A stretch of DNA of 64,000 nt from a virus. Of the stretch, positions 22,749-31,540 are shown piece by piece (position 1 is the stretch's first letter; every line of letters starts with the position of its first letter). The translations under genes were made by a program, and so were the position numbers. The DNA lies in IMG/VR virus record IMGVR_UViG_3300008120_000018, positions 1 to 64,000 of that record. One strand, 5' to 3'. The notes beneath the pieces are model-generated. The model saw only the letters and a program-made list of their open reading frames with translations. It had not been told where the DNA came from and made no database searches.

Positions 22749-23744
22749 TAATCTACTCCTTGTCTAATTAAATCCTGCTTTTGTTCAGGGGTGATCCCCG
22801 TTGTATCGATAAAGATAGCGTCTTCAATGTCAGCCCCTCTCAGGTTAGCTTTATTCAAGTCAGCCCCCTTTAGATTAGCCTCAATCAGAATAGCTGCATT
22901 CAGATCAGCCCCACTCAGGATAGCCCCACTCAGATCAGCCCAACTCAGGATAGCATCACTTAGAATAGCATCACTCAGGATAGCCTTAATCAGGTCAGCC
23001 CCACTCAGGTCAGCTTCACTCAAGTCAGCTTCACTCAGGATAGCTTCACTCAGTTTAGCTTCTCTCAGGTCCGCTTCACTCAGGATAGCCTTAATTAGCT
23101 TAGCCCCACTCAGGTTAGCCCAACTCAGGTCAGCCCAACTTAGGTCAGTCCTTCTCAGGTTAGACCTTCTCAGGTCCGCTCCACTCAACTTAGCCCCATA
23201 CAGGTTAGCCCAACTCAGGTCAGCCGCGCTCAGGTCAGCTCTTATTAGTTTAGCTCCACTCAGGTTAGCCCTTCTTAATTTAGCCCCCCACAGGTTAGCC
23301 TCACTCAGATCTGCCCCACTCAGATCAGCCTTAATCAGTTTAGTCTCACTCAGTTTAGCCCCTCTCAGAATAGCTCCACTCAGTTTAGCCTCACTCAGGT
23401 CCGCCCCACTCATATCAGCCTTAATCAGGTCAACCTTAATCAGGTCAGCCCCACTTAAATCAACTTGTTGTAGAGTTGTCTTATCGATTGTTCCTTCTCG
23501 AATTGCCTTAATTAATTCAGCTTTTTCAATCTTTTGCATCTGTAGTGAACTCGACTTTAACTTTTGCATCTGTAGTGAACTCTGCTTTTGTGACAACAAT
23601 TTCGGGTATATCGTCTGGTTTAAGTTCATTGAGAAGGGACTGCAATTCCCCTGATTGATGTAAATCTACTAGGCGCTGGAGCCCATCTTCTGAACCTTCT
23701 AAAAATAGCCGAATACTGCCTTTAAGTTGAGGTTTAATGTTCAT
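22748..23744 (-). pseudogene. Pentapeptide-repeat gene disrupted by a frameshift
   Basis: ATG 23744 (AGGAGTAAACCA before it) gives MNIKPQLKGSIRLFLEGSED, the same N-terminal domain as the intact gene 344-1135, ending in TTDAKVKVEFTTDAKD-stop at about 23526. The pentapeptide domain (IEKAELIKAIREGTIDKTTL onwards) continues in another frame to 22748. A 30-base tandem duplication (TTCACTACAGATGCAAAAG with adjoining bases) precedes the junction, where two bases appear lost relative to the paralog (AAAAGTTATTG versus AAAAGATTG). The downstream part could still start at an internal ATG. Confidence 0.75.
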
Positions 23745-23842
23745 TGGTTTACTCCTGATTAATTACAAGAACTGATTGCTTATTTCGCACTAACCTAACT
23801 CAGACAGCAAGGCTTTAATTGTTTCTAATGCCCGGGTTGCCA

Positions 23843-24031
23843 TTAAATAATGCTTTTTTTGCTAGTTAAATATAGCAAGTCTTCAAGCATTTGATCAAAA
23901 AATTCTCGTTGTTTGTCTTTATCAGAATGATGAAAAGGGAAAACTGTATTACCGATTATATCTGTTAGTTTATCCGACATTAGCGAAATATCAGTTTCTG
24001 TGGGCGCGTGATAGTAAATTTCTTGGCTCAT
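23843..24031 (-). CDS. Small protein, 62 aa, unknown
   Basis: ATG 24031 (MSQEIYYHAPTETDISLMSD) with GGAGAAAATCA before it. The protein is acidic with FFDQMLEDLLYLTSKKS at the end. Just downstream a short frame MATRALETIKALLSELG looks like a C-terminal fragment of another gene. Part of the AT-rich island. Confidence 0.5.
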   Translation of the reverse strand: MSQEIYYHAPTETDISLMSDKLTDIIGNTVFPFHHSDKDKQREFFDQMLEDLLYLTSKKSII

Positions 24032-24057
24032 TGATTTTCTCCAACTCATTAGCGTGA

Positions 24058-24597
24058 TTACAAAAAATCGTAAACAAAATAATTGACAACCTTGACCGCT
24101 TCTTTGATCTTTGGGATAAAATCAATGTCTAAACTAATAAAGATAAAAGGGTTTTCTGTTTTCCTTGTATTTTCTAGTTTATGGTAGTATGAAATATCTA
24201 ACAGCAAAATATCCCCTGCTTTTAATATTAGCCTTTGAGTGTTTTTTCTGCGAACTAACAGATTATCTATTCGCTCATCCATACTCCTAAAAGTGGTGTC
24301 GCAATCTGTTTTTAGGAGTTTTTCTATTTTTTGATTATTTACTGATGATGCATAAAGTTCATAATTGGCGCTTTCGACGACTAAAATAATTGAGTATTTT
24401 TTATCTTTATAAATGTCGTCGACGTGCCATTCTACTCCCAGAGTAGCCCATAAAGTATAAGAGTAATCGTACTCATTATAGAGAGGGTTTACATAATTAT
24501 GTTTTGTAGGAAACTTATCAGTAAAACAAAAATTGGTTGCTATGCTGTTTAGCTTCTCTAGATTGTGATATTTACCCAGTTTATGCAAAGGTTTCAT
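24058..24597 (-). CDS. Possible 2-oxoglutarate/Fe(II) oxygenase-like (double-stranded beta helix) protein, 179 aa
   Basis: WHVDDIYKDKKYSIILVVES gives an H-x-D pair, followed by a beta-rich stretch and LKAGDILLLDISYYHKLENT with a distal histidine, then PFIFISLDID. This H-x-D...H layout resembles small 2OG-Fe(II) dioxygenases, although the usual arginine is not obvious. In such enzymes iron and 2-oxoglutarate are used to hydroxylate a substrate. The assignment is a hypothesis from motif spacing alone. Island gene on the minus strand. Confidence 0.35.
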   Translation of the reverse strand: MKPLHKLGKYHNLEKLNSIATNFCFTDKFPTKHNYVNPLYNEYDYSYTLWATLGVEWHVDDIYKDKKYSIILVVESANYELYASSVNNQKIEKLLKTDCDTTFRSMDERIDNLLVRRKNTQRLILKAGDILLLDISYYHKLENTRKTENPFIFISLDIDFIPKIKEAVKVVNYFVYDFL

Positions 24598-24641
24598 TTT
24601 TTTGTTTGATTAAAGATTACTAACTCATAACTGGTAATTGA

Positions 24642-25115
24642 TTACCTACCAAATAAGAAAGATGCGGCGCCAAGTAAATACACCCATTCTTCTTCAAGCA
24701 TTAATTCCGTTTTAGAAGGGTAGGCTATATCAAATAAACAAAAGTCAACTTCATCTATACGACCACCATCGTAATATAACTCAATATCAGTATTTGGAAA
24801 TACTGTCATAAAGCTAAATTTAAACATGGCATTTTGGCGATTCTCGCAGGTTAGTGTAGCTGAATGACTTGGATTTTCCCACGGAATCTTATCTTTAGAG
24901 TTTTGATAAGTTACTTTTAACTTCCAATCGATAACCGAGGGAAAGTCTTTTTTAAAATGAGTTTCTCTTACCCATTTAGCGATTTCATCTACTATCCATC
25001 CCTGATCCTTTTGGATAAAATAGTGAATGCCTTCTGAATATCGAAACGGATATGACTTTGTTTCGTACCAGTTTATCTCAATCTTAGCAAATTGTCCTAT
25101 GTCTATCATTGTCAT
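24642..25115 (-). CDS. Unknown island protein, 157 aa
   Basis: Starts MTMIDIGQFAKIEINWYETK, with several aromatic beta strands (WKLKVTYQNSKDKIPWENPS, TLTCENRQNAMFKFSFMTVF) and a C-terminal hydrophobic stretch EEWVYLLGAASFLFG. AGGAGTAAAGCA precedes the ATG. No family recognised. It shares the island leader with its neighbours. Confidence 0.55.
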   Translation of the reverse strand: MTMIDIGQFAKIEINWYETKSYPFRYSEGIHYFIQKDQGWIVDEIAKWVRETHFKKDFPSVIDWKLKVTYQNSKDKIPWENPSHSATLTCENRQNAMFKFSFMTVFPNTDIELYYDGGRIDEVDFCLFDIAYPSKTELMLEEEWVYLLGAASFLFGR

Positions 25116-25164
25116 TGCTTTACTCCTAAGTTATTTTGTTTACTGATAGCTGATAACTGATAAA

Positions 25165-25386
25165 TCAACTGTTCCATTGATGCAATCCAGGTGATAACTC
25201 AAGCGTAGTTATAATTGGTTGCAGTTGAATAGTGGGATCAAAAACTACATAGTACTGGTTTTCTGTATCCAATTGTCGCGAAGGCAATACATCTTCGTAA
25301 ATATAAGCTACGTACAGTATATATTTTGAGTCGATAATTATACCGACTTTACTGCACCCACAAATACCTTCAATACGAATCTTCAT
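25165..25386 (-). CDS. Small protein, 73 aa, unknown
   Basis: ATG 25386 (MKIRIEGICGCSKVGIIIDS) follows AGGAGTAAAA directly; the upstream ATG at 25413 lies before that site and is not used. It has beta-prone segments and a CGC pair near the N-terminus. Unknown function; island gene. Confidence 0.55.
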   Translation of the reverse strand: MKIRIEGICGCSKVGIIIDSKYILYVAYIYEDVLPSRQLDTENQYYVVFDPTIQLQPIITTLELSPGLHQWNS

Positions 25387-25434
25387 TTTTACTCCTAAAT
25401 AATGAGTGAACACTGATAACTAATAAATACCTGA

Positions 25435-26031
25435 TTAGTAACTGTCACAAACTACCCGAAAACCGACATCGTCGTAGCGGATGAGGCTGAAGTTGTAGTC
25501 GCAAAACTCAGAACGGCAGTAATAAGGACAGCTGTTCCAGGAACCGCCCCGCAGACACTTATCAATACACCATTCCCAGACGTTGCCACTCATGTCATAG
25601 AGTCCCCAAGCATTAGGTAATTTTTGCCCTACAGGATGGGTTATCAACCAAACATTAGGTGATTTTGCTGCGCCTACAGGATAGGTTGCCAGCCCAGAGT
25701 TGTCTTCATACCAGGCGTAATCTCCTAATTGATTAGCATCATCTCCAAAATAATAGTCAGTAGTAGTCCCTGCACGACACGCATACTCCCACTCTGATTT
25801 TGTGGGGAGGCGATAATTCTTACCAGTTACTTGACTTAGTTCTTGACAAAAGGCTACGGCATCATTATAACTAACACTTTCCACTGGCTTTTGAGGATTG
25901 CCTTTAAAGTAAGATGGATTAACTCCCATTACCGCCTGATATTGTTCCTGAGTCACTGGATATTTACCAATCGCGAAACTATTGATCTCCTGGCTTGCTG
26001 GTATTTCTACCATTTCAATTTTAATCATCAT
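25435..26031 (-). CDS. FGE-fold protein with variable C-terminus, 198 aa
   Basis: MMIKIEMVEIPASQ starts a minimal FGE-sulfatase domain: [68 protein letters not shown] and GFRVVCD. Between GGSW and GFRVV the codons are AAC AGC TGT CCT TAT TAC TGC, then GAC TAC AAC TTC AGC CTC, nearly all NNC/NNT as in retroelement-diversified genes. AGGAGTAAAAATG precedes it. It is the third of three tandem FGE genes. Confidence 0.85.
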   Translation of the reverse strand: MMIKIEMVEIPASQEINSFAIGKYPVTQEQYQAVMGVNPSYFKGNPQKPVESVSYNDAVAFCQELSQVTGKNYRLPTKSEWEYACRAGTTTDYYFGDDANQLGDYAWYEDNSGLATYPVGAAKSPNVWLITHPVGQKLPNAWGLYDMSGNVWEWCIDKCLRGGSWNSCPYYCRSEFCDYNFSLIRYDDVGFRVVCDSY

Positions 26032-26119
26032 TTTTACTCCTAGTTATGTTTTTACTGACTAATAACTAACTGACGCTAAAAGATAATCAAAGCAACTTAA
26101 ATCCTTTTTTTGTACCTCT
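26009..26119. repeat. 111-bp direct repeat, copy 1
   Basis: Identical to 26679-26789. It spans the first codons and ribosome site of the FGE gene plus about 80 bases of upstream DNA, including the end of a small ORF (RGTKKGFKLL). The copies are 670 bases apart and show that the FGE genes spread here by tandem duplication. Confidence 0.85.
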
Positions 26120-26140
26120 TGCTGATAATTGACTAATTGA

Positions 26141-26701
26141 TTAATTGTCACAGACTACTCGAAAACCACCATTGTTGCCGCAGAAGTCGCGGCGGAAGAA
26201 GAAGGTGCGAATTACGGAACGGCAGTCATAAGGAGTGTCCCACCAGGAACCGCCCCGCAGACAACTGACATCTTCACACCATTCCCAGACGTTGCCACTC
26301 ATGTCATAGAGTCCCCAAGCATTAGGTAATTTTTGCCCTACAGGATGGGTTGTCTTCTGAGAATTATCACAATACCAAGCGTAATCTCTTAATTGATGAT
26401 AATTATCTCCAAAATAATAGTTAGTAGTAGTCCCTGCACGACAGGCATATTCCCATTCCACTTCTGTCGGTAAGCGATAAGTTTTGCCGATTATTTCACT
26501 CAATTTCTGACAAAAAACTTGGGCATCGTTCCAACTAACAGTTTCTACTGGATTTTGAGGATTACCTTGAAAATAAGATGGATTAACTCCCATTACTACT
26601 TCATATTGTTCCTGAGTTACTGGATATTTACCAATTTTAAAACTACTAATTTCTTGATCTTGACTTGATGGTACCTCTACCATTTCAATTTTAATCATCA
26701 T
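26141..26701 (-). CDS. FGE-fold protein with variable C-terminus, 186 aa
   Basis: Same architecture as the neighbour ([71 protein letters not shown]). The variable stretch is encoded by TGG GAC ACT CCT TAT GAC and later ACC TTC TTC TTC CGC CGC GAC TTC TGC GGC AAC AAT, again NNC/NNT codons within a fixed frame. It shares a 111-bp identical 5' region with 25435-26031. Probably a binding protein with a C-type-lectin fold. Confidence 0.85.
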   Translation of the reverse strand: MMIKIEMVEVPSSQDQEISSFKIGKYPVTQEQYEVVMGVNPSYFQGNPQNPVETVSWNDAQVFCQKLSEIIGKTYRLPTEVEWEYACRAGTTTNYYFGDNYHQLRDYAWYCDNSQKTTHPVGQKLPNAWGLYDMSGNVWEWCEDVSCLRGGSWWDTPYDCRSVIRTFFFRRDFCGNNGGFRVVCDN

Positions 26702-26789
26702 TTTTACTCCTAGTTATGTTTTTACTGACTAATAACTAACTGACGCTAAAAGATAATCAAAGCAACTTAAATCCTTTTTTTGTACCTCT
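26679..26789. repeat. 111-bp direct repeat, copy 2
   Basis: Second copy of the 26009-26119 element; here the upstream part is the intact 3' end of the 35-aa ORF 26757-26864, so this is probably the source copy. Confidence 0.85.
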
Positions 26790-26864
26790 AAACAGGGTGC
26801 CACTAAATTGATATTCAGTATTGTCAAAGTCTTTAGCGAGAAAAGTGACTTGTTGAATGATCAT
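26757..26864 (-). CDS. Short ORF, 35 aa
   Basis: MIIQQVTFLAKDFDNTEYQF followed by SGTLFRGTKKGFKLL. It lies between two FGE genes and its 3' end is duplicated in the 111-bp repeat. It may be a real small gene or the N-terminal remnant of a longer one; the next in-frame stop is TGA. No strong ribosome site apart from an AT-rich leader. Confidence 0.35.
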   Translation of the reverse strand: MIIQQVTFLAKDFDNTEYQFSGTLFRGTKKGFKLL

Positions 26865-26886
26865 TGTTTTTACTGCTGATAATTGA

Positions 26887-27945
26887 CTAATTGTCACAGA
26901 CTACCCGAAAACCGTAATCGCTGATGCGTTCGTAGAGGCTGTAGTTATCGTAGTAGCAGTAAGTGGAACGGCAGAGATCAGGATTGCTGTACCAAGAACC
27001 GCCCCGATTCACGCCGTCTTCGCACCACTCCCAGACATTGCCACTCATATCATACAGTCCCCAAGCATTGGGCTTTTTCTGGCCCACAGGATGAGTTGTC
27101 TGCTGAGAATTGTCGTAATACCAAGCGTAATCTCCTAACTGATTAGCATCATCACCAAAATAATAGCGAGTGGTTGTCCCTGCACGACAAGCATATTCCC
27201 ACTCCGCTTCCGTTGGTAGACGATAGGTTTTGCCAGTTATTTGACTTAATTTCTGACAAAAGGCTTGAGCGTCATCCCAACTAACCTTTTCTACCGGATT
27301 TTGTGGATTATTTTTAAACCGAGAGGGATTGGTTTCCATTACTGTTTCATATTGCGCCTGAGTAATTGGATATTTCCCAATCGCAAAACTACTGATTTTT
27401 TGATCCTGACTTGATGGTATTTTTACCATTTCAATTTTAATCATCACTTTTACTCCTAACTCTAATTGATTTTTTAGTCGCTTATTTTCCTGTTGCAGTA
27501 GCCAAACTGAGGATTCTAAATCGTGAACCTTTTGTTTTAAGTTGTCAATCCATGCTTCGTTGTATTCTTTGCTCTGTTCTAATTCTTGATTTTTTTTCTC
27601 CAGAATTTCATTTTTTGTTTCTAGTTCCTCAACTAATTTGCTTAAGTTGTCAGAGTTTTGATCTTCTGGCGTGTACTTGCAATAATCTAAATAGTCCCAT
27701 AGGTCATAAGGAGAACTAAGAAGCTCCCGAACTTCTTCAATAAAATCTTCTAGAGCGTCAAAAAGCTTTTGAGTGTCATAATCTGCTAAGTAAACACCTT
27801 GTTTTTTGACAGTGAGGTAATCACCGTTATCAGTCACTGATAATATCACGTGGCCTCCCTCAAAATATCTTTGGTTAATTTTATTGAGATTGTTTTCGAT
27901 ACGCTTGATAAGCGCCGTTCTTTCGTAAAAATTAATAGAAGTCAT
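26887..27945 (-). CDS. Coiled-coil protein fused to an FGE-fold domain with variable C-terminus, 352 aa
   Basis: Residues 1-165 are a separate module: a folded start ([20 protein letters not shown]) then a long coiled coil ([35 protein letters not shown]). The FGE domain begins at [15 protein letters not shown], exactly where its neighbours have their start codon, and the neighbours' ribosome site GGAGTAAAAGTG is still present inside the frame (encoding GVKV). The fusion therefore arose by loss of a stop between two genes; the FGE part could also be translated alone. Its variable region (TAC AGC AAT CCT GAT CTC, TAC TAC GAT AAC TAC AGC CTC TAC) follows the NNC/NNT pattern. Confidence 0.85.
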   Translation of the reverse strand: MTSINFYERTALIKRIENNLNKINQRYFEGGHVILSVTDNGDYLTVKKQGVYLADYDTQKLFDALEDFIEEVRELLSSPYDLWDYLDYCKYTPEDQNSDNLSKLVEELETKNEILEKKNQELEQSKEYNEAWIDNLKQKVHDLESSVWLLQQENKRLKNQLELGVKVMIKIEMVKIPSSQDQKISSFAIGKYPITQAQYETVMETNPSRFKNNPQNPVEKVSWDDAQAFCQKLSQITGKTYRLPTEAEWEYACRAGTTTRYYFGDDANQLGDYAWYYDNSQQTTHPVGQKKPNAWGLYDMSGNVWEWCEDGVNRGGSWYSNPDLCRSTYCYYDNYSLYERISDYGFRVVCDN

Positions 27946-28109
27946 GTTTTGTTACCTCTTGTGTGTTTGTTTACTTGATCCTGTCTTACGATATTCTCCC
28001 AGAAATATCAACTATTTGAGAGAATTATTTCTGTTAATCCCTTGCTTTTTGATTATCTTAGGATGCTTATCACAGATTAAAGCTATTCTTGTCAGCGGTA
28101 TGCCTGATA

Positions 28110-28176
28110 GAGAGTAATCTTGTAACTTAACAAGATTTAAGACAGAAGATTTTAAAGTTTTAAAATCTTCTGTTCT
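28110..28176 (-). terminator. Two terminator-type hairpins after the 197-aa gene
   Basis: GACAGAAGATTTTAAA/TTTAAAATCTTCTGTT (about 28141-28176) is a long AT-rich hairpin, followed by AATCTTGT/ACAAGATT (about 28111-28132). They lie directly downstream of the gene ending at 28209. The 66-aa frame across them is not convincing. Confidence 0.6.
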
Positions 28177-28208
28177 AAGAGAGATAATTAAGATCATAAG
28201 GTTACAAA

Positions 28209-28802
28209 TCACTCTTGAGGTAAATAGAAAAATCCTTTAATTGCTGGAAGACAATTAAAACTAACAGGCAAAAAAACAACTTTTATACCATCGCAATACC
28301 AGCCATCATCATGTAAAAAAGTAAATCTTTTATCAAGATTAGCACCTTTGGTATAAATACACTTACTTTTGATGTACTCAAGTACATCTTGCGCTTTTTT
28401 TATGCAGTCATCAAAAGCTTTTTCTATTTGATGTGGTTGATATGGTCCGATAATAATTTCTTGACTATCGACCCGGCAACATTCAGCGTAAAACTCCCCT
28501 AAGATACCGCTAAGACTAGGATGCAAGTAGATCGTTTCTTCATTTCTAGTAGCTGTAGCAGGAACGACAGCGACAACAGAATCCGTCCAGGCATCTTTTA
28601 AATAACAGCAAGAATCAAACTTAATATTATCTGTATCGACAAAACCTTGTTTGTTTAATGCCCATTTTACAGTTTCTTCACAGGGATTACCGTCTTCCCC
28701 GATAAACGGAGGTTTTGCGTTCCACATATTAACCAAAGATACCGTTTTTGCGCCCAATCTTTTGTATATGTTCATAATCTTTGTTAATGCTAGTGTTAAC
28801 AT
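28209..28802 (-). CDS. Unknown island protein, 197 aa
   Basis: The conserved-looking part begins MWNAKPPFIGEDGNPCEETV and includes DSCCYLKDAWTDSVVAVVPA and FTFLHDDGWYCDGIKVVFLP. Start is uncertain (28802, 28775 or about 28727). A second frame, 28729-28971 with a GTG start, overlaps its 5' end and reads VDLSLELPTTKEICNVYKNN; it may be a separate short gene or the frameshifted N-terminus of the same gene. No domain recognised. Confidence 0.5.
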   Translation of the reverse strand: MLTLALTKIMNIYKRLGAKTVSLVNMWNAKPPFIGEDGNPCEETVKWALNKQGFVDTDNIKFDSCCYLKDAWTDSVVAVVPATATRNEETIYLHPSLSGILGEFYAECCRVDSQEIIIGPYQPHQIEKAFDDCIKKAQDVLEYIKSKCIYTKGANLDKRFTFLHDDGWYCDGIKVVFLPVSFNCLPAIKGFFYLPQE

Positions 28803-29187
28803 AAAACGGGAATAATTTCCCGTTTTGACTTAATTGCTTGTTACCAAATGCTGTAAAAGTGATAGCCACCTTTATAACCTCTACGCTGAAATGGGCGTTA
28901 TTGTTTTTGTAAACATTGCATATCTCTTTCGTTGTCGGCAACTCTAGAGACAAATCAACTAAAGCCGTCACGCTGTAGAGTGTGTCGTGGATGCCACAAG
29001 ATAAACCTTCCGCAGGAATTATAACTAGCTATGAAACATAGATAGTGATGTAATCTAGAACGTCAGCCATATTATGACTGTGTTTTGTGTGAATAGCCTT
29101 TGCTATAAAACTAGCCACGCATAGTTTTAGTTAGTGCATGCCTGCCTAGTGCCTGCCTAATCCTGTATGTGTAAATTATAATCAACG

Positions 29188-29664
29188 ATGTCTCTCATGA
29201 GCCCACCAATTACTCTAGTAATCCCGGATTCGGGTCAGACCAGTTTAATAATAACGGATACGCCCAGCGACCTCATCACCATAGGTGGAGGTAATCTATC
29301 AGAGGCTGCCAGTGCTATTGGTATACGCGACAAGATAGGTAGTCTTCAGGGAGAACAGCGTCTAAGTGCGTTAGTGCTTAAAGATATTCCTCCTGGATTT
29401 CCTGGCCCGCCTGGTCCGCCTCTATTAATTAAAGGTAATCTTAATTCTATAGGCGATCTGCCTACTAACCCCTCTATAGGACATGGTTATTTAATTCAAG
29501 GTATTCTTTACACTTGGTCGGGTATAGCGTGGATTAATGGCGGACAACTGCAAGGCCCTATTGGGCTATCCGCTTATCAAGTAGCCCTGGACAATAGTTT
29601 TATTGGCACGGAGCAAGAATGGCTCGATAGCCTAAAACAACAATGGATTGTTACAGACTGGTAA
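29188..29664 (+). CDS. Tail-fibre-type protein with collagen-like segment, 158 aa
   Basis: Contains PPGFPGPPGPP (a short Gly-X-Y collagen-like run, about residues 68-78) and SAYQVALDNSFIGTEQEWLD near the end, which matches the SAYEVAVxNGFxGTExEWL motif of phage tail fibres. The N-terminus (IRDKIGSLQGEQRLSALVLK) resembles a fibre-attachment region. First gene of a plus-strand module ending at 32026. Confidence 0.8.
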   Translation: MSLMSPPITLVIPDSGQTSLIITDTPSDLITIGGGNLSEAASAIGIRDKIGSLQGEQRLSALVLKDIPPGFPGPPGPPLLIKGNLNSIGDLPTNPSIGHGYLIQGILYTWSGIAWINGGQLQGPIGLSAYQVALDNSFIGTEQEWLDSLKQQWIVTDW

Positions 29665-29668
29665 AAAT

Positions 29669-30247
29669 ATGAGTACAACTTTTAAGCCCTCTAAATTAAC
29701 TGCAGTCCCATCGCTACCCTGCGAGGGTAACGCTGTGTTTTTTGTTGCGCCTCAGGGCAAACCGAACTATATTGAAATATATGTAAGCAATACTTCTGGG
29801 ACTGCTCTAAAGCGACTACTGACAGACACCGATATTCAGTCTTTAATCGATGCTTCAATTTCTGGATTAGCTGGCGAAATGCCGATTGTAGCTAATATAG
29901 CAGCTAGAAATGCCCTATCTCCAACTGAGAATACTCAGGTTCTGGTACTAGACGCAACTGGCGATGCCACTGTGGCAAGCGGCGCAGCCACTTATATCTA
30001 TCGATTTTCTACAACTTCTTGGATTAAAATAAGTGAAGCGGAATCACTCGATCTAATTCTTCAGTGGGCTAATATTCAGGGAAGGCCTATTAGCTCTCCT
30101 AGTGCTATCGATACGGCAGTATCTAATAGCCACGTTCACAATGGGAATTTGAGCCAACTTAATAAAATAGGAGAAAATGCTGACGGACTTTTTACCTATA
30201 ATAATGCCTTGCCTAAGACTGCATGGGAGGGAACGATTGCATGGTAG
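29669..30247 (+). CDS. Tail-fibre module protein, 192 aa
   Basis: ATG 29669 (MSTTFKPSKLTAVPSLPCEG) lies five bases after the previous stop. VFFVAPQGKPNYIEIYVSNT and ISSPSAIDTAVSNSHVHNGN then LSQLNKIGE resemble repeats in phage fibre shafts (SAIDxAVxxxHxHxNxxxLxxI). It likely forms part of the host-recognition apparatus together with its neighbours. Confidence 0.75.
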   Translation: MSTTFKPSKLTAVPSLPCEGNAVFFVAPQGKPNYIEIYVSNTSGTALKRLLTDTDIQSLIDASISGLAGEMPIVANIAARNALSPTENTQVLVLDATGDATVASGAATYIYRFSTTSWIKISEAESLDLILQWANIQGRPISSPSAIDTAVSNSHVHNGNLSQLNKIGENADGLFTYNNALPKTAWEGTIAW

Positions 30248-30462
30248 TTTTTCACTCTGAAAAAGTATTAGGAGGCCTCCCCCTTACTTTAACGCCTAAT
30301 GCCGTTTATTTTGTCAGAGTAGGGAGTGGAATCATGATTTATGTCGCCGATGCTACGGGAAGCGTGGCTTATCCTATAAATCAGGAGGGTGGGGGCGGCA
30401 GCGGCTCTGAAATTACCTCTCTGGCTACTTACGAGTACCTCCTAGCTATAGGATTAGGATAA
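30241..30462 (+). CDS. Small virion-type protein, 73 aa
   Basis: ATG 30241 (MVVFHSEKVLGGLPLTLTPN) overlaps the previous stop. AVYFVRVGSGIMIYVADATG is similar in style to the N-terminus of the preceding gene (VFFVAPQG...IYVSNTSG), suggesting a shared small beta domain. A glycine-rich stretch EGGGGSGSE precedes the end. Confidence 0.65.
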   Translation: MVVFHSEKVLGGLPLTLTPNAVYFVRVGSGIMIYVADATGSVAYPINQEGGGGSGSEITSLATYEYLLAIGLG

Positions 30463-30465
30463 TAA

Positions 30466-30792
30466 ATGGCACTAAATAACGCTACTTTTTCAGGACTGAC
30501 GACATCCTTTCAGGATGTGTACGTCCCTCCTAGCGGCGTATCAGTCGTATCTGTCTTCTCAATTCTTTGTTGTAATAGGGCGTCGACGGCAACCGACTTA
30601 AATCTGGTTTTAACTAATAGCGAAAACGTGACTTTGTGCTTCATTAGCTTTACGATACCTATCCCAGTTGGGTCCAGTTTTGTTCCTATTTCTAGCCCTA
30701 TTATCATCAAGCCGAATCAGAAGTTAAGGGCTTCAGCTTCTGCCCCTAATGTAATAGATATGTTAATAGGTTGTTCGGAGTTTATGCCATGA
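30466..30792 (+). CDS. Small beta-rich tail-module protein, 108 aa
   Basis: Begins MALNNATFSGLTTSFQDVYV and continues with beta-prone sequence (DLNLVLTNSENVTLCFISFT). It overlaps the next gene as ATGA. The pattern resembles small phage receptor-binding or attachment domains. No precise family. Confidence 0.65.
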   Translation: MALNNATFSGLTTSFQDVYVPPSGVSVVSVFSILCCNRASTATDLNLVLTNSENVTLCFISFTIPIPVGSSFVPISSPIIIKPNQKLRASASAPNVIDMLIGCSEFMP

Positions 30793-31538
30793 CACGTGAA
30801 GGTGGCTTCATGGGCTCTCAACCCCTTTGGGATGGAGCCAATAGACCGGGGAATTGGAGTGTTCTTGACGTTTACAATCGACAAAGACGGAATCTTTGGA
30901 TTCAATCCAGTGATCCTTTTATTAATAATGTTGTTTGCGATCTTAGGTTTGAGGGACTAAATAATGGAACCGTGTTTGCTGACAGTGGTCCACTGTTACT
31001 ACCAGTTTCGCGACTGGGAACCACGGGTGTAGTAACGAGTACCACTCAATCTAAATATGGGTCTGCTTCTGGCTTATTTCCTGGCACAAACGGGTATTTA
31101 AGTGTCACCCATCCCAACCTAGCATTGGGAACTGGGAATTTTACTATTGAGATGTGGTTATTTGCCGCTACATCTCGCTCTAATAATGGAATTATATCGC
31201 TTGGGACAAGTGATAGCATTTTTACTGTTATTTTATCTGCTATTAGTAATTACTTAAGAGTGGCGGGTAGTTCCAATATAGCTTCAGTCCCCCTTAATAG
31301 TTGGTTCCACCTTGCTTATGTTCGCGAGGGTACTGGAACTAGTCAAGCAAAATTATATTTAAATGGAACCTTAATCAATCAAGCCATTAATAGCACTAAC
31401 TATCTTCAAACCTTTTATAATATTGGAGTATATTCATCCAGTCTTTGCTGGGGCGGCAATATCGACAATTTTAGAGTGACTAAAGTTGCTAGGTATCTAA
31501 CAAACTTTAATCCTGAAACCGACACTTATATGGAGTAA
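30789..31538 (+). CDS. LamG-like (concanavalin A-like) tail protein, 249 aa
   Basis: The sequence FEGLNNGTVFADSG, then FTIEMWLFAATSRSNNGIIS, LNSWFHLAYVREGTGTSQAK and LYLNGTLINQA, IDNFRVTKVARY is the laminin-G/concanavalin A jelly-roll signature, a carbohydrate-binding fold common in phage fibres. ATG 30789 overlaps the previous stop. It likely binds a host surface glycan. Confidence 0.85.
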   Translation: MTREGGFMGSQPLWDGANRPGNWSVLDVYNRQRRNLWIQSSDPFINNVVCDLRFEGLNNGTVFADSGPLLLPVSRLGTTGVVTSTTQSKYGSASGLFPGTNGYLSVTHPNLALGTGNFTIEMWLFAATSRSNNGIISLGTSDSIFTVILSAISNYLRVAGSSNIASVPLNSWFHLAYVREGTGTSQAKLYLNGTLINQAINSTNYLQTFYNIGVYSSSLCWGGNIDNFRVTKVARYLTNFNPETDTYME

Positions 31539-31540
31539 TT

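Noticed and set aside
28012-28212. 66-aa ORF after the 197-aa gene
   Set aside because: Spans two terminator hairpins; composition is explained by them.
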